From: Pseudomonas sp. NCCP-436
GTDB lineage: Bacteria > Pseudomonadota > Gammaproteobacteria > Pseudomonadales > Pseudomonadaceae
Direction of reading: 5' to 3'
NCBI RefSeq assembly: GCF_019656335.1
Contig: NZ_BPLZ01000003.1
Coordinates: 186,001 to 250,000, forward strand
Length of the DNA stretch: 64,000 bases
This document shows, piece by piece, positions 22,333-34,163 of this stretch. The notes beneath the pieces are model-generated. The model was given only the letters and a program-made list of their open reading frames with translations, ran no database searches and had not been told where the DNA came from. The position numbers were made by a program, and so were the translations under genes. Every line of letters starts with the position of its first letter. Position 1 is the first letter of the stretch.

Positions 22333-23250
22333 TTAGAAGTAGCCCTGACGTTTCTTTTCTTCCATCGAGCCGGCGGCGTCGTGGTCGATGACGCGGCCCT
22401 GGCGCTCGGAGGTACGGGTCAGGAGCATTTCCTGGATGATTTCCGGCAGCGTGGTGGCGCTGGACTCCACCGCACCGGTCAGCGGGTAGCAGCCAAGGGT
22501 GCGGAAACGCACCATTTTCTTGGTGATGCGAGCCTTCTCCTCATCGGACAGGTGCTCGAGGATGCGCTCGTCGTCGATCATGATCAGCGTGCCGTTCTTC
22601 TCGATCACCTCGCGCTCGGCGGCGAAGTACAGCGGCACGATCGGGATCTGCTCAAGGTAGATGTACTGCCAGATATCCAGCTCGGTCCAGTTCGACAGCG
22701 GAAACACGCGGATCGACTCGCCCTTCTTGACCTTGCCGTTGTAGATGTTCCACAGCTCGGGACGCTGATTCTTCGGATCCCAGCGGTGCTTGCTGTCACG
22801 GAACGAATAGACGCGCTCCTTGGCGCGGGATTTCTCCTCGTCGCGGCGGGCGCCACCGAAGGCGGCATCGAAGCCGTATTTGTCCAGCGCCTGCTTCAGG
22901 CCCTCGGTCTTCATCACGTCGGTGTGCTTGGCACTGCCGTGAGTGAAGGGGTTGATGTCCTGAGCGATGCCGTCCGGATTGACGTGGGTAATCAGCTCCA
23001 GGCCCATCTCGCTGACCATTTTGTCGCGGAAACGGTACATTTCCTGGAACTTCCAGCGGGTGTCGACGTGCATCACCGGAAACGGCAGCTTGCCGGGAAA
23101 GAACGCCTTGCGTGCCAGATGCAGCATCACGGCAGAATCCTTGCCGATGGAATAGAGCATCACCGGGTTGTCGAACTCAGCAGCCACTTCGCGGATGATG
23201 TGGATACTTTCCGCCTCAAGCTGCTTCAGGTGGGTCAGTTTATCGAGCAT
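22333..23250 (-). CDS. cysD: Sulfate adenylyltransferase subunit 2
   Basis: 305 residues. PP-loop type ATP sulfurtransferase fold: [20 protein letters not shown] is the SGGKDS-like nucleotide site. [13 protein letters not shown], the [16 protein letters not shown] loop and the C-terminal [19 protein letters not shown] are family hallmarks. It is the first gene of the cysD-cysNC operon. A TATAAA -10-like sequence (23323-23328) lies upstream. Confidence 0.97.
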   Translation of the reverse strand: MLDKLTHLKQLEAESIHIIREVAAEFDNPVMLYSIGKDSAVMLHLARKAFFPGKLPFPVMHVDTRWKFQEMYRFRDKMVSEMGLELITHVNPDGIAQDINPFTHGSAKHTDVMKTEGLKQALDKYGFDAAFGGARRDEEKSRAKERVYSFRDSKHRWDPKNQRPELWNIYNGKVKKGESIRVFPLSNWTELDIWQYIYLEQIPIVPLYFAAEREVIEKNGTLIMIDDERILEHLSDEEKARITKKMVRFRTLGCYPLTGAVESSATTLPEIIQEMLLTRTSERQGRVIDHDAAGSMEEKKRQGYF

Positions 23251-23322
23251 GGCTACTCACGGATCACGTTTTCTCTGGGGCCGGCGGGCCGTGGACGAGC
23301 GCGCACTCTAACACAGGGCTTG

Positions 23323-23328
23323 TTTATA
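23323..23328 (-). promoter_or_regulatory. -10-like element upstream of cysD
   Basis: TATAAA on the minus strand about 73 bp before the cysD ATG. The -35 is poor (near TTCGGT), which would fit an activated promoter such as one controlled by CysB, but no CysB site can be defined by eye. Confidence 0.35.
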
Positions 23329-23384
23329 CTCAGGACGCTGGTTAGACCGAAACGTTCTAGCGTTATACCTGGCGAGCTGCGACT

Positions 23385-24143
23385 TCAGACCGGATTCGGG
23401 CAGTCGATGAACAGGTGCTCCAGGGCAAAACGCCGCGCCAGATAATCCCCAAGTGCCTGAACGCCATAGCGCTCGGTGGCGTGATGGCCAGCCGCGATAA
23501 AGCTGATGCCATTCTCCCGGGCGCTGTGGAAGGTCTGCTCGGACGCCTCTCCGGTCAGGTAGAGGTCGACACCGGCTGCAATTGCCTGGTCGATGTAACC
23601 CTGGCCACCACCTGTGCACCAGCCAACTCGGCGAATCAGGCCGTCCCCCTCGACCAGCAGGGGTTCTCGCCCAAGCACCTGATGGACGTGATCGGCAAAA
23701 TCAGCCGGGCTCATGGCCTCCTGCAGTGCTCCGACCAGCCCGACGCTGCGCGGATTGTCCGGCTCCAGCGGCCCTTCGACGACCAGCCCGAGCCGCCGCG
23801 CCAACTGTACGTTGTTGCCAACCTCCGGGTGTACGTCCAGCGGCAGGTGATAGGCCAGCAGGCTGATGTCGTGAGCCAGCAGCGCCTTGAGGCGACGCTG
23901 CTTCATGCCGGTGACGCAGGGATTTTCGCCCTTCCAGAAGTAGCCGTGATGTACCAGCAGCACATCGGCTTCAGCTTCGATGGCCGCCTCGATCAACGCC
24001 TGACTGGCGGTAACGCCACTGACAATACGGCTGATCTGCGGCCGTCCCTCCACCTGCAGTCCGTTCGGGCAATAGTCACTGATACGTGCGGCATTCAGAA
24101 AAGCATCGGCTTCCCGGACGAGCGTGGACAGGGCAATGGCCAT
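23385..24143 (-). CDS. NIF3-like dinuclear metal-centre protein
   Basis: 252 residues from ATG at 24143 behind GAGAGGAA. LLVHHGYFWKGE carries the paired histidines of the NIF3/DUF34 metal site; further ligands are in AYHLPLDVHPEVGNN, SEASEQTFHSARENG-like text and IAAGHHATERYG. The family is universal but its reaction is debated (GTP cyclohydrolase-like or metal/cofactor roles). It sits between cysD and algW, divergent from algW. Confidence 0.92.
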   Translation of the reverse strand: MAIALSTLVREADAFLNAARISDYCPNGLQVEGRPQISRIVSGVTASQALIEAAIEAEADVLLVHHGYFWKGENPCVTGMKQRRLKALLAHDISLLAYHLPLDVHPEVGNNVQLARRLGLVVEGPLEPDNPRSVGLVGALQEAMSPADFADHVHQVLGREPLLVEGDGLIRRVGWCTGGGQGYIDQAIAAGVDLYLTGEASEQTFHSARENGISFIAAGHHATERYGVQALGDYLARRFALEHLFIDCPNPV

Positions 24144-24196
24144 GAAGATTCCTCTCAAGCTGTTACAGGCCGCTGCCTTCTTGGCAAGCACCTCTC

Positions 24197-24202
24197 TATA
24201 AT
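24197..24202 (+). promoter_or_regulatory. -10 element upstream of algW
   Basis: Perfect TATAAT about 50 bp before the algW ATG; -35 not convincing. Confidence 0.35.
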
Positions 24203-24253
24203 GCGCCACCTTAAGGATCACCTTGCGACCTAGCAACCCTCAGGACTGTCCCG

Positions 24254-25396
<1,143 letters not shown>

Positions 25397-25427
25397 ACAA
25401 GCTTTTTCCAACTGCGAATTTTCTCGC

Positions 25428-25454
25428 TTGAATCTTATGTTATGTTATTACATT
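25428..25454 (+). promoter_or_regulatory. Predicted promoter of the TonB receptor gene
   Basis: TTGAAT (25428-25433) and TACATT (25449-25454) are 15 bp apart in a local AT-rich stretch unlike its surroundings. An alternative -10, TTAAAT at 25453-25458, gives a spacer of 19. The Zur-box-like site covers the spacer and -10. Confidence 0.4.
25436..25454 (+). promoter_or_regulatory. Zur-box-like operator
   Basis: This 19-mer matches 15 of the 18 defined positions of the gammaproteobacterial Zur consensus AATGTTATAnTATAACATT; 6 of its 9 base pairs are palindromic. It overlaps the predicted promoter of the TonB-dependent receptor gene, the location expected for zinc-dependent repression. The match to a Fur box is weaker. 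Confidence 0.55.
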
Positions 25455-25480
25455 AAATTCATCCGTTTGGAGTTGCCCTC

Positions 25481-27571
25481 TTGCTGCGTGCCACACCCGC
25501 CCTGCTCGCCAGCCTGCTGGCGCCCTGCGCGCTCGCTGCCGAATCCCCTGCACACCTGGAAGACAGCATCGTCAGTGCCAGTCCCGAAACGGCCGATGGC
25601 CCAGTACAGGGCTATCGTGCAACCCGCTCGGCCAGCGCCACAAAGACCGACACCCCCCTGCGTGAAATACCTCAGGCCATCAGCGTAATTCCTGCCAGCG
25701 TTCTGGAAGATCTGGGCAGCAGCAATGTCGAACGCGCGCTTGATTTCGCCGGGGGCGTATCGAAGCAAAACAACTTCGGCGGCCTGACACTCTACGAATA
25801 CAGCGTGCGTGGGTTCACTACCTCGGAGTTCTACAAGGATGGTTTCAGCGCCAACCGGGGTTATCCGAGCACGCCCGATACCGCCAATATCGAACGCGTT
25901 GAAGTGCTCAAGGGTCCGGCAGCCAGTCTTTATGGCCGTGGTGATCCCGGCGGAACAGTCAACATGGTGACCAAGAAACCGCTGGTAGAACGCTTTGCCC
26001 GCTTACAGACCAGCGCGGGTAGCTGGGATCGTTATCGCACTGCGCTGGACATCAATACTCCACTGGACGAAGCCGGCGATCTGCTGTCACGCCTGAATCT
26101 GGCAGTGGAAGACAATCACAGCTTCCGCGACCATGTGGACAACCAGCGGGTATTCGTCGCCCCCAGTCTGAGCTGGCACCTCAGCCCGAATACCCGACTG
26201 CTGCTGGAGGCAGAACTGGTGCGCCACCGCTCGGTGCTCGACCGCGGCATCGCCGCCCCTGGCGGCAAACTGGGTAGCGTGTCGCGCTCCACCTTTCTCG
26301 GTGAGCCGAACGACGGCCATATCAGCAACGATAACAACCTGCTGCAGGCCAGCCTGGAGCATACCCTCAACGACAGTTGGCAGGTACGTCTGGCAAGCCA
26401 TTTCAAAGAAGGCGCGCTGGGCGGCTACGCATCGGAGAACCAAGCGCTGGCAGACGATGGCCGCACGCTCACACGACGCTTTCGAGAGCGCGATACCAGT
26501 TGGCATGACAGCATCACTCAGGTCGAATTGCACGGCGACCTGAACATCGCCGGCTTGCAGCATCGCCTGCTGCTGGGCGCCGAGCATGAGAACTACCGCA
26601 AGAACGAACAGGTCACCGAGGTTCGTCCACGTAGCGACATCGACATCTACGAACCGATCTACGGCCGCCCCCGACCAAACGGCGCACGCTCCGGCAGCGA
26701 CAATCACGAACAGGTGAAGAGCCACGCCCTCAACCTGCAGGATCAGATCAGCTTCAGCGAGCGCTTTCACGGCCTGATCGGCCTGCGCTTTGAGCACTTC
26801 GAGCAGCACATCGACAATCGCGTCAGCAGCCAGCACAGCAGTCAACAGCATGATGCGCTGACCTATCGTCTCGGCCTGCTGTACCAACTGACACCACAGC
26901 TCGGCCTGTTTGCCAATGCCTCGACCTCGCTCAAGCCGAACAATGGCCTGGACAGCAGCAACGCAAGCTTCGATCCGGAAGAAGGCATCGGCTACGAGGC
27001 AGGAGTGAAGCTGGATCTTCTGGATGATCGTCTCAGCGCCACTTTGGCTGCCTTCCACCTGACCAAGGAGAACGTACTCACCGCAGACCCACGCGACCCG
27101 GCCTTTCAAAGCACTGCCGGCGAGGCGCGAAGTCAGGGTTTCGATCTGCAACTGAGCGGCCAGCTAAACGATGCACTGCGGGTGATCGGTGCTTTCGCCT
27201 ATATCGATGCCAAAGTCATCAAGGGAGACGCCAGCCTGCCGCCCGGCAGCCGTCTGCTCGGTGTGGCCAAGCGAAGCGGCAGCCTGCTGGCAGTCTACGA
27301 GTTCCAGAACGGCTGGCTGCGCGGCTCGGATGTAGGGGTAGCCTATACCTACGTCGGCGACCGTTCCGGCGAAAGCGGCAGCGACTTTCAATTACCGGCC
27401 TACCAGACCGTCGATCTGCTGGCGCATTACCGGGTCAACGAGCGCCTCAGGCTCGGCGCCCAGCTCAACAACCTGTTTGACGAAAAATACTACGAACGCT
27501 CCTACAGCAGCCTCTGGGTAACGCCCGGTGAGCCACGCAACCTCAGTTTCAACCTCACTCTCGATCTCTAA
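25481..27571 (+). CDS. TonB-dependent siderophore/metallophore receptor
   Basis: 696 residues with a TTG start at 25481 preceded by GGAG. A signal peptide (ALLASLLAPCALAAES) is followed by a TonB-box-like EDSIVSAS and a plug domain: KTDTPLREIPQAISVIP, LKGPAASLYGRGDPGGTVNM, typical of siderophore receptors. The 22-strand barrel ends LNNLFDEKYYERSYSS. There is no N-terminal signalling domain, so no surface-signalling control. With the Zur-like box and the downstream DUF4198 gene, a zinc or other metal chelate is a more likely cargo than iron, but this is inference. Confidence 0.93.
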   Translation: MLRATPALLASLLAPCALAAESPAHLEDSIVSASPETADGPVQGYRATRSASATKTDTPLREIPQAISVIPASVLEDLGSSNVERALDFAGGVSKQNNFGGLTLYEYSVRGFTTSEFYKDGFSANRGYPSTPDTANIERVEVLKGPAASLYGRGDPGGTVNMVTKKPLVERFARLQTSAGSWDRYRTALDINTPLDEAGDLLSRLNLAVEDNHSFRDHVDNQRVFVAPSLSWHLSPNTRLLLEAELVRHRSVLDRGIAAPGGKLGSVSRSTFLGEPNDGHISNDNNLLQASLEHTLNDSWQVRLASHFKEGALGGYASENQALADDGRTLTRRFRERDTSWHDSITQVELHGDLNIAGLQHRLLLGAEHENYRKNEQVTEVRPRSDIDIYEPIYGRPRPNGARSGSDNHEQVKSHALNLQDQISFSERFHGLIGLRFEHFEQHIDNRVSSQHSSQQHDALTYRLGLLYQLTPQLGLFANASTSLKPNNGLDSSNASFDPEEGIGYEAGVKLDLLDDRLSATLAAFHLTKENVLTADPRDPAFQSTAGEARSQGFDLQLSGQLNDALRVIGAFAYIDAKVIKGDASLPPGSRLLGVAKRSGSLLAVYEFQNGWLRGSDVGVAYTYVGDRSGESGSDFQLPAYQTVDLLAHYRVNERLRLGAQLNNLFDEKYYERSYSSLWVTPGEPRNLSFNLTLDL

Positions 27572-27582
27572 GGAATCCCTAA

Positions 27583-28308
27583 ATGAAAGTCCTGCCCCTA
27601 GTCACAGGTGTATTCTGCATCGCCCTGCTGGCAGCTCAAGCCAGCGCCCACGGCCTATGGACCGAACAGCGACGCGGCAACATCGAAGTGATTTACGGCC
27701 ACGGAGCCGAAGATGACGCTTTCAAAGCGGAGAAAATCAGTGGTGCCTGGGCCTACGATATCGCCGGCAAGATGATCCCGGTAACCGTCGAACGTCTGGC
27801 CGACCACGCCCGCCTGCAACCGATCAAGCCGCCTGCAGTAATGGCCGTGGCACTGGATAACGGCGCCTGGTCGAAGACCCCGAATGGCCAATGGATCAAT
27901 CAGGGACGCAGTCAGGTACCGAACTCCACTCAGTCGCTGCACACTTACAAGTACAGCCTGGCGATCTACAGCAAAGGCGCCAAAATACCGGACTTGAAGC
28001 AGTTGAAAATGGTCATTCTGCCGGAAGTCGATCCACTGGAGGTTGAGCCGGGCAAACCACTTGCCGTGCGCGTCCTGGTAGACGGCAAGCCCATGGCCGG
28101 GGTCAAACTGGTGGGTGACTACCGTGGCGCCCCAAACGAGATCAGCGCCACAACCGATAACGAAGGTCGCGCCATAGTCGTGGTGCGCAACCAGGGACTG
28201 AATATCATCGCCGCAGAAGTGAACCTGCCGGTGACAGATAATGCCGATATCGAAACACGTGGCCTGTTCACCTCACTGACCTTTGCTGGATCGGATCACC
28301 ATCACTGA
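27583..28308 (+). CDS. Periplasmic DUF4198 (NikM-like) protein
   Basis: 241 residues starting 11 bp after the receptor gene. The signal peptide ends AQASA, so the mature protein is predicted to begin with His (HGLW); the C terminus is DHHH. DUF4198 proteins are metal-uptake-associated and recur near TonB receptors and nickel/cobalt transporters. A C-terminal beta-sandwich with VRVLVDGKPMAGVKLVGD and TTDNEGRAIV looks like the family's Ig-like part. Probable role: periplasmic metal handling together with the receptor. Cargo is not determined. Confidence 0.82.
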   Translation: MKVLPLVTGVFCIALLAAQASAHGLWTEQRRGNIEVIYGHGAEDDAFKAEKISGAWAYDIAGKMIPVTVERLADHARLQPIKPPAVMAVALDNGAWSKTPNGQWINQGRSQVPNSTQSLHTYKYSLAIYSKGAKIPDLKQLKMVILPEVDPLEVEPGKPLAVRVLVDGKPMAGVKLVGDYRGAPNEISATTDNEGRAIVVVRNQGLNIIAAEVNLPVTDNADIETRGLFTSLTFAGSDHHH

Positions 28309-28317
28309 TCAGACTCG

Positions 28318-28353
28318 CGGGTGCGGATTCATCGGCAAGTGAGTCCGCACCCG
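28318..28353. terminator. Hairpin between DUF4198 gene and hisC
   Basis: CGGGTGCGGA (28318-28327) pairs perfectly with 28344-28353; the loop is 16 nt. It lies between convergent genes. No T-run follows, so termination is plausible but unproven. Confidence 0.55.
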
Positions 28354-28363
28354 AGGCCGGCAC

Positions 28364-29416
28364 TTACAAACTCTGCAACGCCTCCAGCAACGCCTGATTC
28401 TGCTCTGCTGTCCCGATGGTGATACGCAGGAACTGAGCAATACGCTCCTGTCTGAAGTGGCGCACAATCACACCCTGCTCACGCAGGTTGGCCGCCAGAT
28501 CGGCGGCATCCTTGGCCGGGTGACGGGCAAAGACGAAGTTGGCCGCCGAAGGCAGCACCTCGAAGCCCAGTGCCTGCAGGCCGGCCGTCAGGCGCTCGCG
28601 ACTGTCGATCACCTGCTGGCAGGTCTGCTCGAAATAGGCACGATCCTCAAAGGCGGCCGCCGCACCGGCAATCGCCATACGGTCGAGCGGGTAGGAGTTG
28701 AAGCTGTTCTTGATCCGCTCCAGCGCCTCGATCAGGTCCGGATGACCGACAGCAATGCCGACCCGCAACCCGGCCAGCGAGCGCGACTTGGACAGCGTCT
28801 GCGTCACCAGCAGGTTCGGATACTTGTCGACCAGGCTTATTGCCGTCTCACCGCCGAAATCGATATAGGCCTCGTCCACCAGTACCACCGAGTCCGGGCT
28901 GCCCTGCAGCAGCCGTTCGATGGCCTCCAGCGGCAGCAGGCAGCCAGTCGGTGCATTGGGGTTGGGGAAGATGATGCCACCGTTGGGCCGGGCATAATCC
29001 TCGACACGGATCCGGAACTGCTCATCCAGGGGCACGCTCTGCGGCTCGATGCCGTAGAGGCCGCAGTAGACCGGGTAGAAGCTGTAGGTCACGTCCGGAA
29101 ACAGTAACGGCTTACCGTGCTGGAACAGACCATGAAAGGCATGCGCCAGCACCTCGTCGGAACCATTGCCGACAAATACCTGATTGGTCTGCACCCCATA
29201 GTAATCGGCCACCGCCTGCTTGAGGCGCTCGCCGTTCGGATCCGGATACAGACGCAAATTGTCGTTCAGCTCGGCCTGCATGGCCACGATGGCCTTCGGC
29301 GACGGGCCGTAGGGATTCTCGTTGGTGTTGAGCTTGACCAGCTTGCTCAACTTGGGCTGCTCACCCGGCACATAGGGCACCAGGTCTTTTACGAAGGGGC
29401 TCCAGAACTTGCTCAT
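28364..29416 (-). CDS. hisC: Histidinol-phosphate aminotransferase
   Basis: 350 residues. PLP fold-type I enzyme. [33 protein letters not shown] and [15 protein letters not shown] open the fold; [10 protein letters not shown] and [12 protein letters not shown] carry the cofactor contacts; [18 protein letters not shown] has the Schiff-base Lys. It is the last gene of the murA-hisG-hisD-hisC run; GAGGAGAG precedes the ATG. Confidence 0.97.
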   Translation of the reverse strand: MSKFWSPFVKDLVPYVPGEQPKLSKLVKLNTNENPYGPSPKAIVAMQAELNDNLRLYPDPNGERLKQAVADYYGVQTNQVFVGNGSDEVLAHAFHGLFQHGKPLLFPDVTYSFYPVYCGLYGIEPQSVPLDEQFRIRVEDYARPNGGIIFPNPNAPTGCLLPLEAIERLLQGSPDSVVLVDEAYIDFGGETAISLVDKYPNLLVTQTLSKSRSLAGLRVGIAVGHPDLIEALERIKNSFNSYPLDRMAIAGAAAAFEDRAYFEQTCQQVIDSRERLTAGLQALGFEVLPSAANFVFARHPAKDAADLAANLREQGVIVRHFRQERIAQFLRITIGTAEQNQALLEALQSL

Positions 29417-29470
29417 CTGCCCTTCTCTCCTCGAATACAGGGAATCATGAGGTGCGCCGAGCGCACCCGG

Positions 29471-30778
29471 TCACTTGATACGGTACTCGGCACTACGCGC
29501 ATGCGCAGTCAGCGATTCGCCGCGGGCCAGCACCGAGGCGCTCTTGCCCAGCTCCGAGGCCCCATCGGCCGAACAGAAGATGATCGACGAGCGTTTCTGG
29601 AAGTCGTACACCCCCAGCGGCGAAGAGAAACGTGCCGTACCGGAAGTCGGCAGCACGTGGTTGGGACCAGCCACGTAATCACCCAGCGCTTCGGCGGTAT
29701 AGCGTCCCATGAAGATGGCGCCGGCATGGCGGATTTTCGGCAACCAGGCTTCAGGGTCGGCCACCGACAGCTCCAGATGTTCCGGTGCGATACGGTTGGC
29801 CACCTCGACGGCTTGCTCCATGTCGGCAACCTGAATCAGTGCGCCGCGGCCTTCCATGGAGGTTCGGATGATCTCCGCACGTTCCATGGTCGGCAGCAGA
29901 CGGGCAATGCTCTCGGCAACACGGTCGAGGAAGGCGGCATCCGGGCTGACCAGAATGGCCTGGGCATCCTCATCGTGCTCAGCCTGGGAGAACAGATCCA
30001 TGGCGATCCAGTCCGGATCGGTGCCGCCATCGCAGACCACGAGGATCTCTGAGGGACCTGCGATCATGTCGATACCAACCTTGCCGAACACATGGCGCTT
30101 GGCGGTGGCCACATAGATGTTGCCCGGGCCGACAATCTTGTCTACTGGCGGCACGCTCTCGGTGCCATAGGCCAAAGCGGCAACGGCCTGTGCACCACCG
30201 ATGGTGAATACTCGGTCAACACCGGCGATGGCCGCTGCGGCCAGAACGATCTCGTTGATCTCGCCACGCGGGGTCGGCACCACCATGACCACCTCGGGGA
30301 CGCCGGCCACCTTGGCCGGAATGGCGTTCATCAGCACCGATGACGGATAGGAGGCCTTGCCGCCCGGGACATAGAGGCCGGCACGATCCAATGGAGTGAC
30401 CTTCTGGCCAAGCACAGTGCCATCGGCCTCGGTGTAACGCCAGGAATCCTGGCGCTGTTTCTCGTGATAGCTGCGCACACGCTCGGCGGCAACTTCGAGC
30501 GACTGACGCTGCTCGGAGCTGATACGGGTCAGGGCCAGTTCCAGACGCTCACGCGGCAGGATCAGGTCAGCCATCGAGGCAACCTCCAGACCGTCGAAGC
30601 GGCAGGTGTACTCGACCAGCGCCTCGTCACCACGTGCACGCACTGCCTGGATGATTTCCAGCACACGCTGGTTGACGGCATCGTCGGACACGCTTTCCCA
30701 GGACAGCAGATGATCCAGATGACGCGCGAAATCCGTATCGGCAGCGTTGAGTCGGCGGATGGCAACGGGAGCAGTCAT
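29471..30778 (-). CDS. hisD: Histidinol dehydrogenase
   Basis: 435 residues. Zinc enzyme oxidising histidinol to histidine in two steps. [49 protein letters not shown] and AGPSEILVV are family signatures; [15 protein letters not shown] and [18 protein letters not shown] carry zinc and catalytic histidines. The ATG at 30778 ([10 protein letters not shown]) is preferred over an upstream start at 30835. Confidence 0.97.
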   Translation of the reverse strand: MTAPVAIRRLNAADTDFARHLDHLLSWESVSDDAVNQRVLEIIQAVRARGDEALVEYTCRFDGLEVASMADLILPRERLELALTRISSEQRQSLEVAAERVRSYHEKQRQDSWRYTEADGTVLGQKVTPLDRAGLYVPGGKASYPSSVLMNAIPAKVAGVPEVVMVVPTPRGEINEIVLAAAAIAGVDRVFTIGGAQAVAALAYGTESVPPVDKIVGPGNIYVATAKRHVFGKVGIDMIAGPSEILVVCDGGTDPDWIAMDLFSQAEHDEDAQAILVSPDAAFLDRVAESIARLLPTMERAEIIRTSMEGRGALIQVADMEQAVEVANRIAPEHLELSVADPEAWLPKIRHAGAIFMGRYTAEALGDYVAGPNHVLPTSGTARFSSPLGVYDFQKRSSIIFCSADGASELGKSASVLARGESLTAHARSAEYRIK

Positions 30779-30903
30779 AGCGAAAGCCTCATCTAAATGG
30801 CGTTTTCTCGGGCGCCCGTAATGTAGCAGGCCCACCGTGCGGGCACCCGAGAAAAATGGCTATGACACGGATAGGGCTGCGCGGCATTTGGCCGCGTGAG
30901 GAA

Positions 30904-31539
30904 TCAGCCTTGGTGTCGCGCGTCGACAGCGCTGCGCAGCGTTTCGATCAGCGCCTGAATGCGAGCATGCTGCATCTTCATCGATGCCTTGTTGACGATC
31001 AGTCGGGAACTGATGGTTGCGATCAGCTCCTGAGGCTCCAGGCCGTTGGCGCGCAGCGTATTGCCGGTATCGACCACGTCGATGATCTTGTCCGCCAGTC
31101 CTACCAGCGGCGCCAGCTCCATGGAACCATACAGCTTGATCACTTCGACCTGACGGCCCTGTTCGGCGTAGTAGCGCTTGGCGACGTTGACGAACTTGGT
31201 GGCTACGCGCAGCCGCCCCTGCGGCTCACTCGCGCCGACCTTGCCGGCCGTCATCAGCTTGCAGCGGGCAATCTGCAGGTCAAGCGGCTCATACAGCCCC
31301 TCACCGCCGTATTCCATCAGCACGTCCTTACCGGCCACGCCAAGATCGGCAGCACCGTGCTCGACATAGGTGGGCACATCGGTGGCCCGTACGATCAGCA
31401 GGCGCACATCGTCCTGACTGGTGGGAATAATCAGCTTGCGGCTCTTGTCCGGATTCTCGGTCGGCTCGATGCCGGCTGCCGCCAGCAGCGGCAGGGTGTC
31501 ATCGAGAATACGGCCTTTGGACAGGGCGATGGTCAGCAT
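30904..31539 (-). CDS. hisG: ATP phosphoribosyltransferase (short form)
   Basis: 211 residues. First step of histidine synthesis. [18 protein letters not shown] is the family start, and [15 protein letters not shown] and [13 protein letters not shown] follow. At this length it is the short HisG_S form that lacks the C-terminal regulatory domain and needs HisZ, which is not in the window. It lies 48 bp after murA. Confidence 0.96.
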   Translation of the reverse strand: MLTIALSKGRILDDTLPLLAAAGIEPTENPDKSRKLIIPTSQDDVRLLIVRATDVPTYVEHGAADLGVAGKDVLMEYGGEGLYEPLDLQIARCKLMTAGKVGASEPQGRLRVATKFVNVAKRYYAEQGRQVEVIKLYGSMELAPLVGLADKIIDVVDTGNTLRANGLEPQELIATISSRLIVNKASMKMQHARIQALIETLRSAVDARHQG

Positions 31540-31587
31540 GAAAGGTTTTCCTTGGGCGAAGGTCGGACGGCTAAGGGAAGGCGAGCC

Positions 31588-33115
<1,528 letters not shown>

Positions 33116-33132
33116 GCTCGACCTCGACTGAC

Positions 33133-33146
33133 GCATCCGGGCTACC
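33133..33146. repeat. Single REP-like half element
   Basis: GCATCCGGGCTACC is identical to one arm of the REPIN-like element at 60213-60266. It lies alone, in the short region between ibaG and mlaB, and contains no partner arm nearby. Confidence 0.5.
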
Positions 33147-33164
33147 TGCGCCCGCGGGCCGGCC

Positions 33165-33193
33165 ATCATACAAAAAAGCCCCTCGCCTGCGAA
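33165..33193 (-). promoter_or_regulatory. Predicted sigma-70 promoter of the ibaG-murA-his operon
   Basis: On the minus strand TTCGCA (33188-33193) and TATGAT (33165-33170) are 17 bp apart, about 50 bp before ibaG. It lies between mlaB and ibaG, so ibaG-murA-hisGDC can be transcribed apart from mla. Confidence 0.5.
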
Positions 33194-33213
33194 CCCCGCA
33201 TGCTGCGCCGCCG

Positions 33214-33519
33214 TTATTCCAGCGGCAGCAGCTCCAGCAGGCCGCAGACCTGGGCAATCTGCCGCATGTCCTCGGGCAATGCGGCAATCCGCAGCTCCCG
33301 CCCGGCCTTGCTGGCGTCGCGGATAAAGGCCAGCAGCAGCGCCAGACCGACACTACTGGACTTTTCCACACCGCTGCAATCGAGCGACAGATGCGATTCG
33401 CAGCTTCCGGCAATCAGCCGGGCACCCTGCTCGCGCAGTTGCGGGCCACTGACGTAGTCCAGAACACCGACGAGCTGCAGGCGGCCCGGCGCACGCTCGA
33501 CGAGGCTGGCGCGACTCAC
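33214..33519 (-). CDS. mlaB: STAS-domain protein MlaB
   Basis: 101 residues. A STAS fold (LQLVGVLDYVSGPQLREQG; SLDCSGVEKSSSVGLALLLA). In the Mla system MlaB binds and stabilises the ATPase MlaF on the cytoplasmic side. It begins with GTG at 33519, overlapping the mlaC stop (GTGA). Confidence 0.92.
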   Translation of the reverse strand: MSRASLVERAPGRLQLVGVLDYVSGPQLREQGARLIAGSCESHLSLDCSGVEKSSSVGLALLLAFIRDASKAGRELRIAALPEDMRQIAQVCGLLELLPLE

Positions 33520-34163
33520 GACTCGCCCCGAGCTTGACGGGCCTTGGCCACGGTGTCGGCCCAGGTATCAATGACCTTGTCCAGATTGTTACGATGATTC
33601 TGCATCGACTGGGCGAACTGATCACGGAACAGCTTGCCGATATTGATGCCATTGATCACCACATTGCGCAGTTTCCAGGTACCGTCCAGCGACACCATGG
33701 TGTAGGAGAGCGGGTAGACCACACCCTTGCCGTCACGAATCTCCATGCCCACCGATGCGCGATCGCCCTCCGGCACAGTGCTGGCTGGCAGCACACGAAT
33801 ATCCTGATTGTCATACTCCAGCAGCGCATTGCCATAGAACTGCATCAGGCTGCGCTTGAAGTTCTCCTGGAAGCGCGCCATCTGCTCGGCAGAGGCCTGA
33901 CGCGAGTAGCGCACAGTCATCACTCCACGGGAAATGCCATCCACGTCCACAACCGGCCCGAGGATGTCGTTGAGTGCCTGGTAAAAGGCGTTCGGGTCAT
34001 TGCGGTAATGCTCCTTGTTGGCCTTAAGGTCGGCCAGCAGAGTATCGGTGGTCTGCTGCACTACCTCATGGGCACTCGGCGCAGCCAGAGCCAGCAACGG
34101 CATGGCAGCCAGCAGCGCCAGCAACGAATTACGCAAAGTCTTGAACATCTCGGACACTCTCAT
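33516..34163 (-). CDS. mlaC: Periplasmic phospholipid-binding protein MlaC
   Basis: 215 residues with signal peptide SLLALLAAMPLLALAAPSA, then the Tol-tolerance/MlaC fold (DVDGISRGVMTVRYSRQAS; RFQENFKRSLMQFYGNALLEY). It ferries phospholipid between the MlaA-porin complex and MlaFEDB. I chose ATG at 34163 because it overlaps the mlaD stop as TGATG, like the other junctions in this operon; an ATG at 34148 preceded by GAGAG is possible. Confidence 0.93.
   Translation of the reverse strand: MRVSEMFKTLRNSLLALLAAMPLLALAAPSAHEVVQQTTDTLLADLKANKEHYRNDPNAFYQALNDILGPVVDVDGISRGVMTVRYSRQASAEQMARFQENFKRSLMQFYGNALLEYDNQDIRVLPASTVPEGDRASVGMEIRDGKGVVYPLSYTMVSLDGTWKLRNVVINGINIGKLFRDQFAQSMQNHRNNLDKVIDTWADTVAKARQARGES

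Noticed and set aside
20485..23445. 986-codon open frame on the plus strand opposite cysNC and cysD
   Set aside because: Both opposite-strand genes are textbook CysN/C and CysD with all motifs. In GC-rich DNA a strong codon bias on one strand often removes stops from a frame of the other. The predicted product has no recognisable domain.
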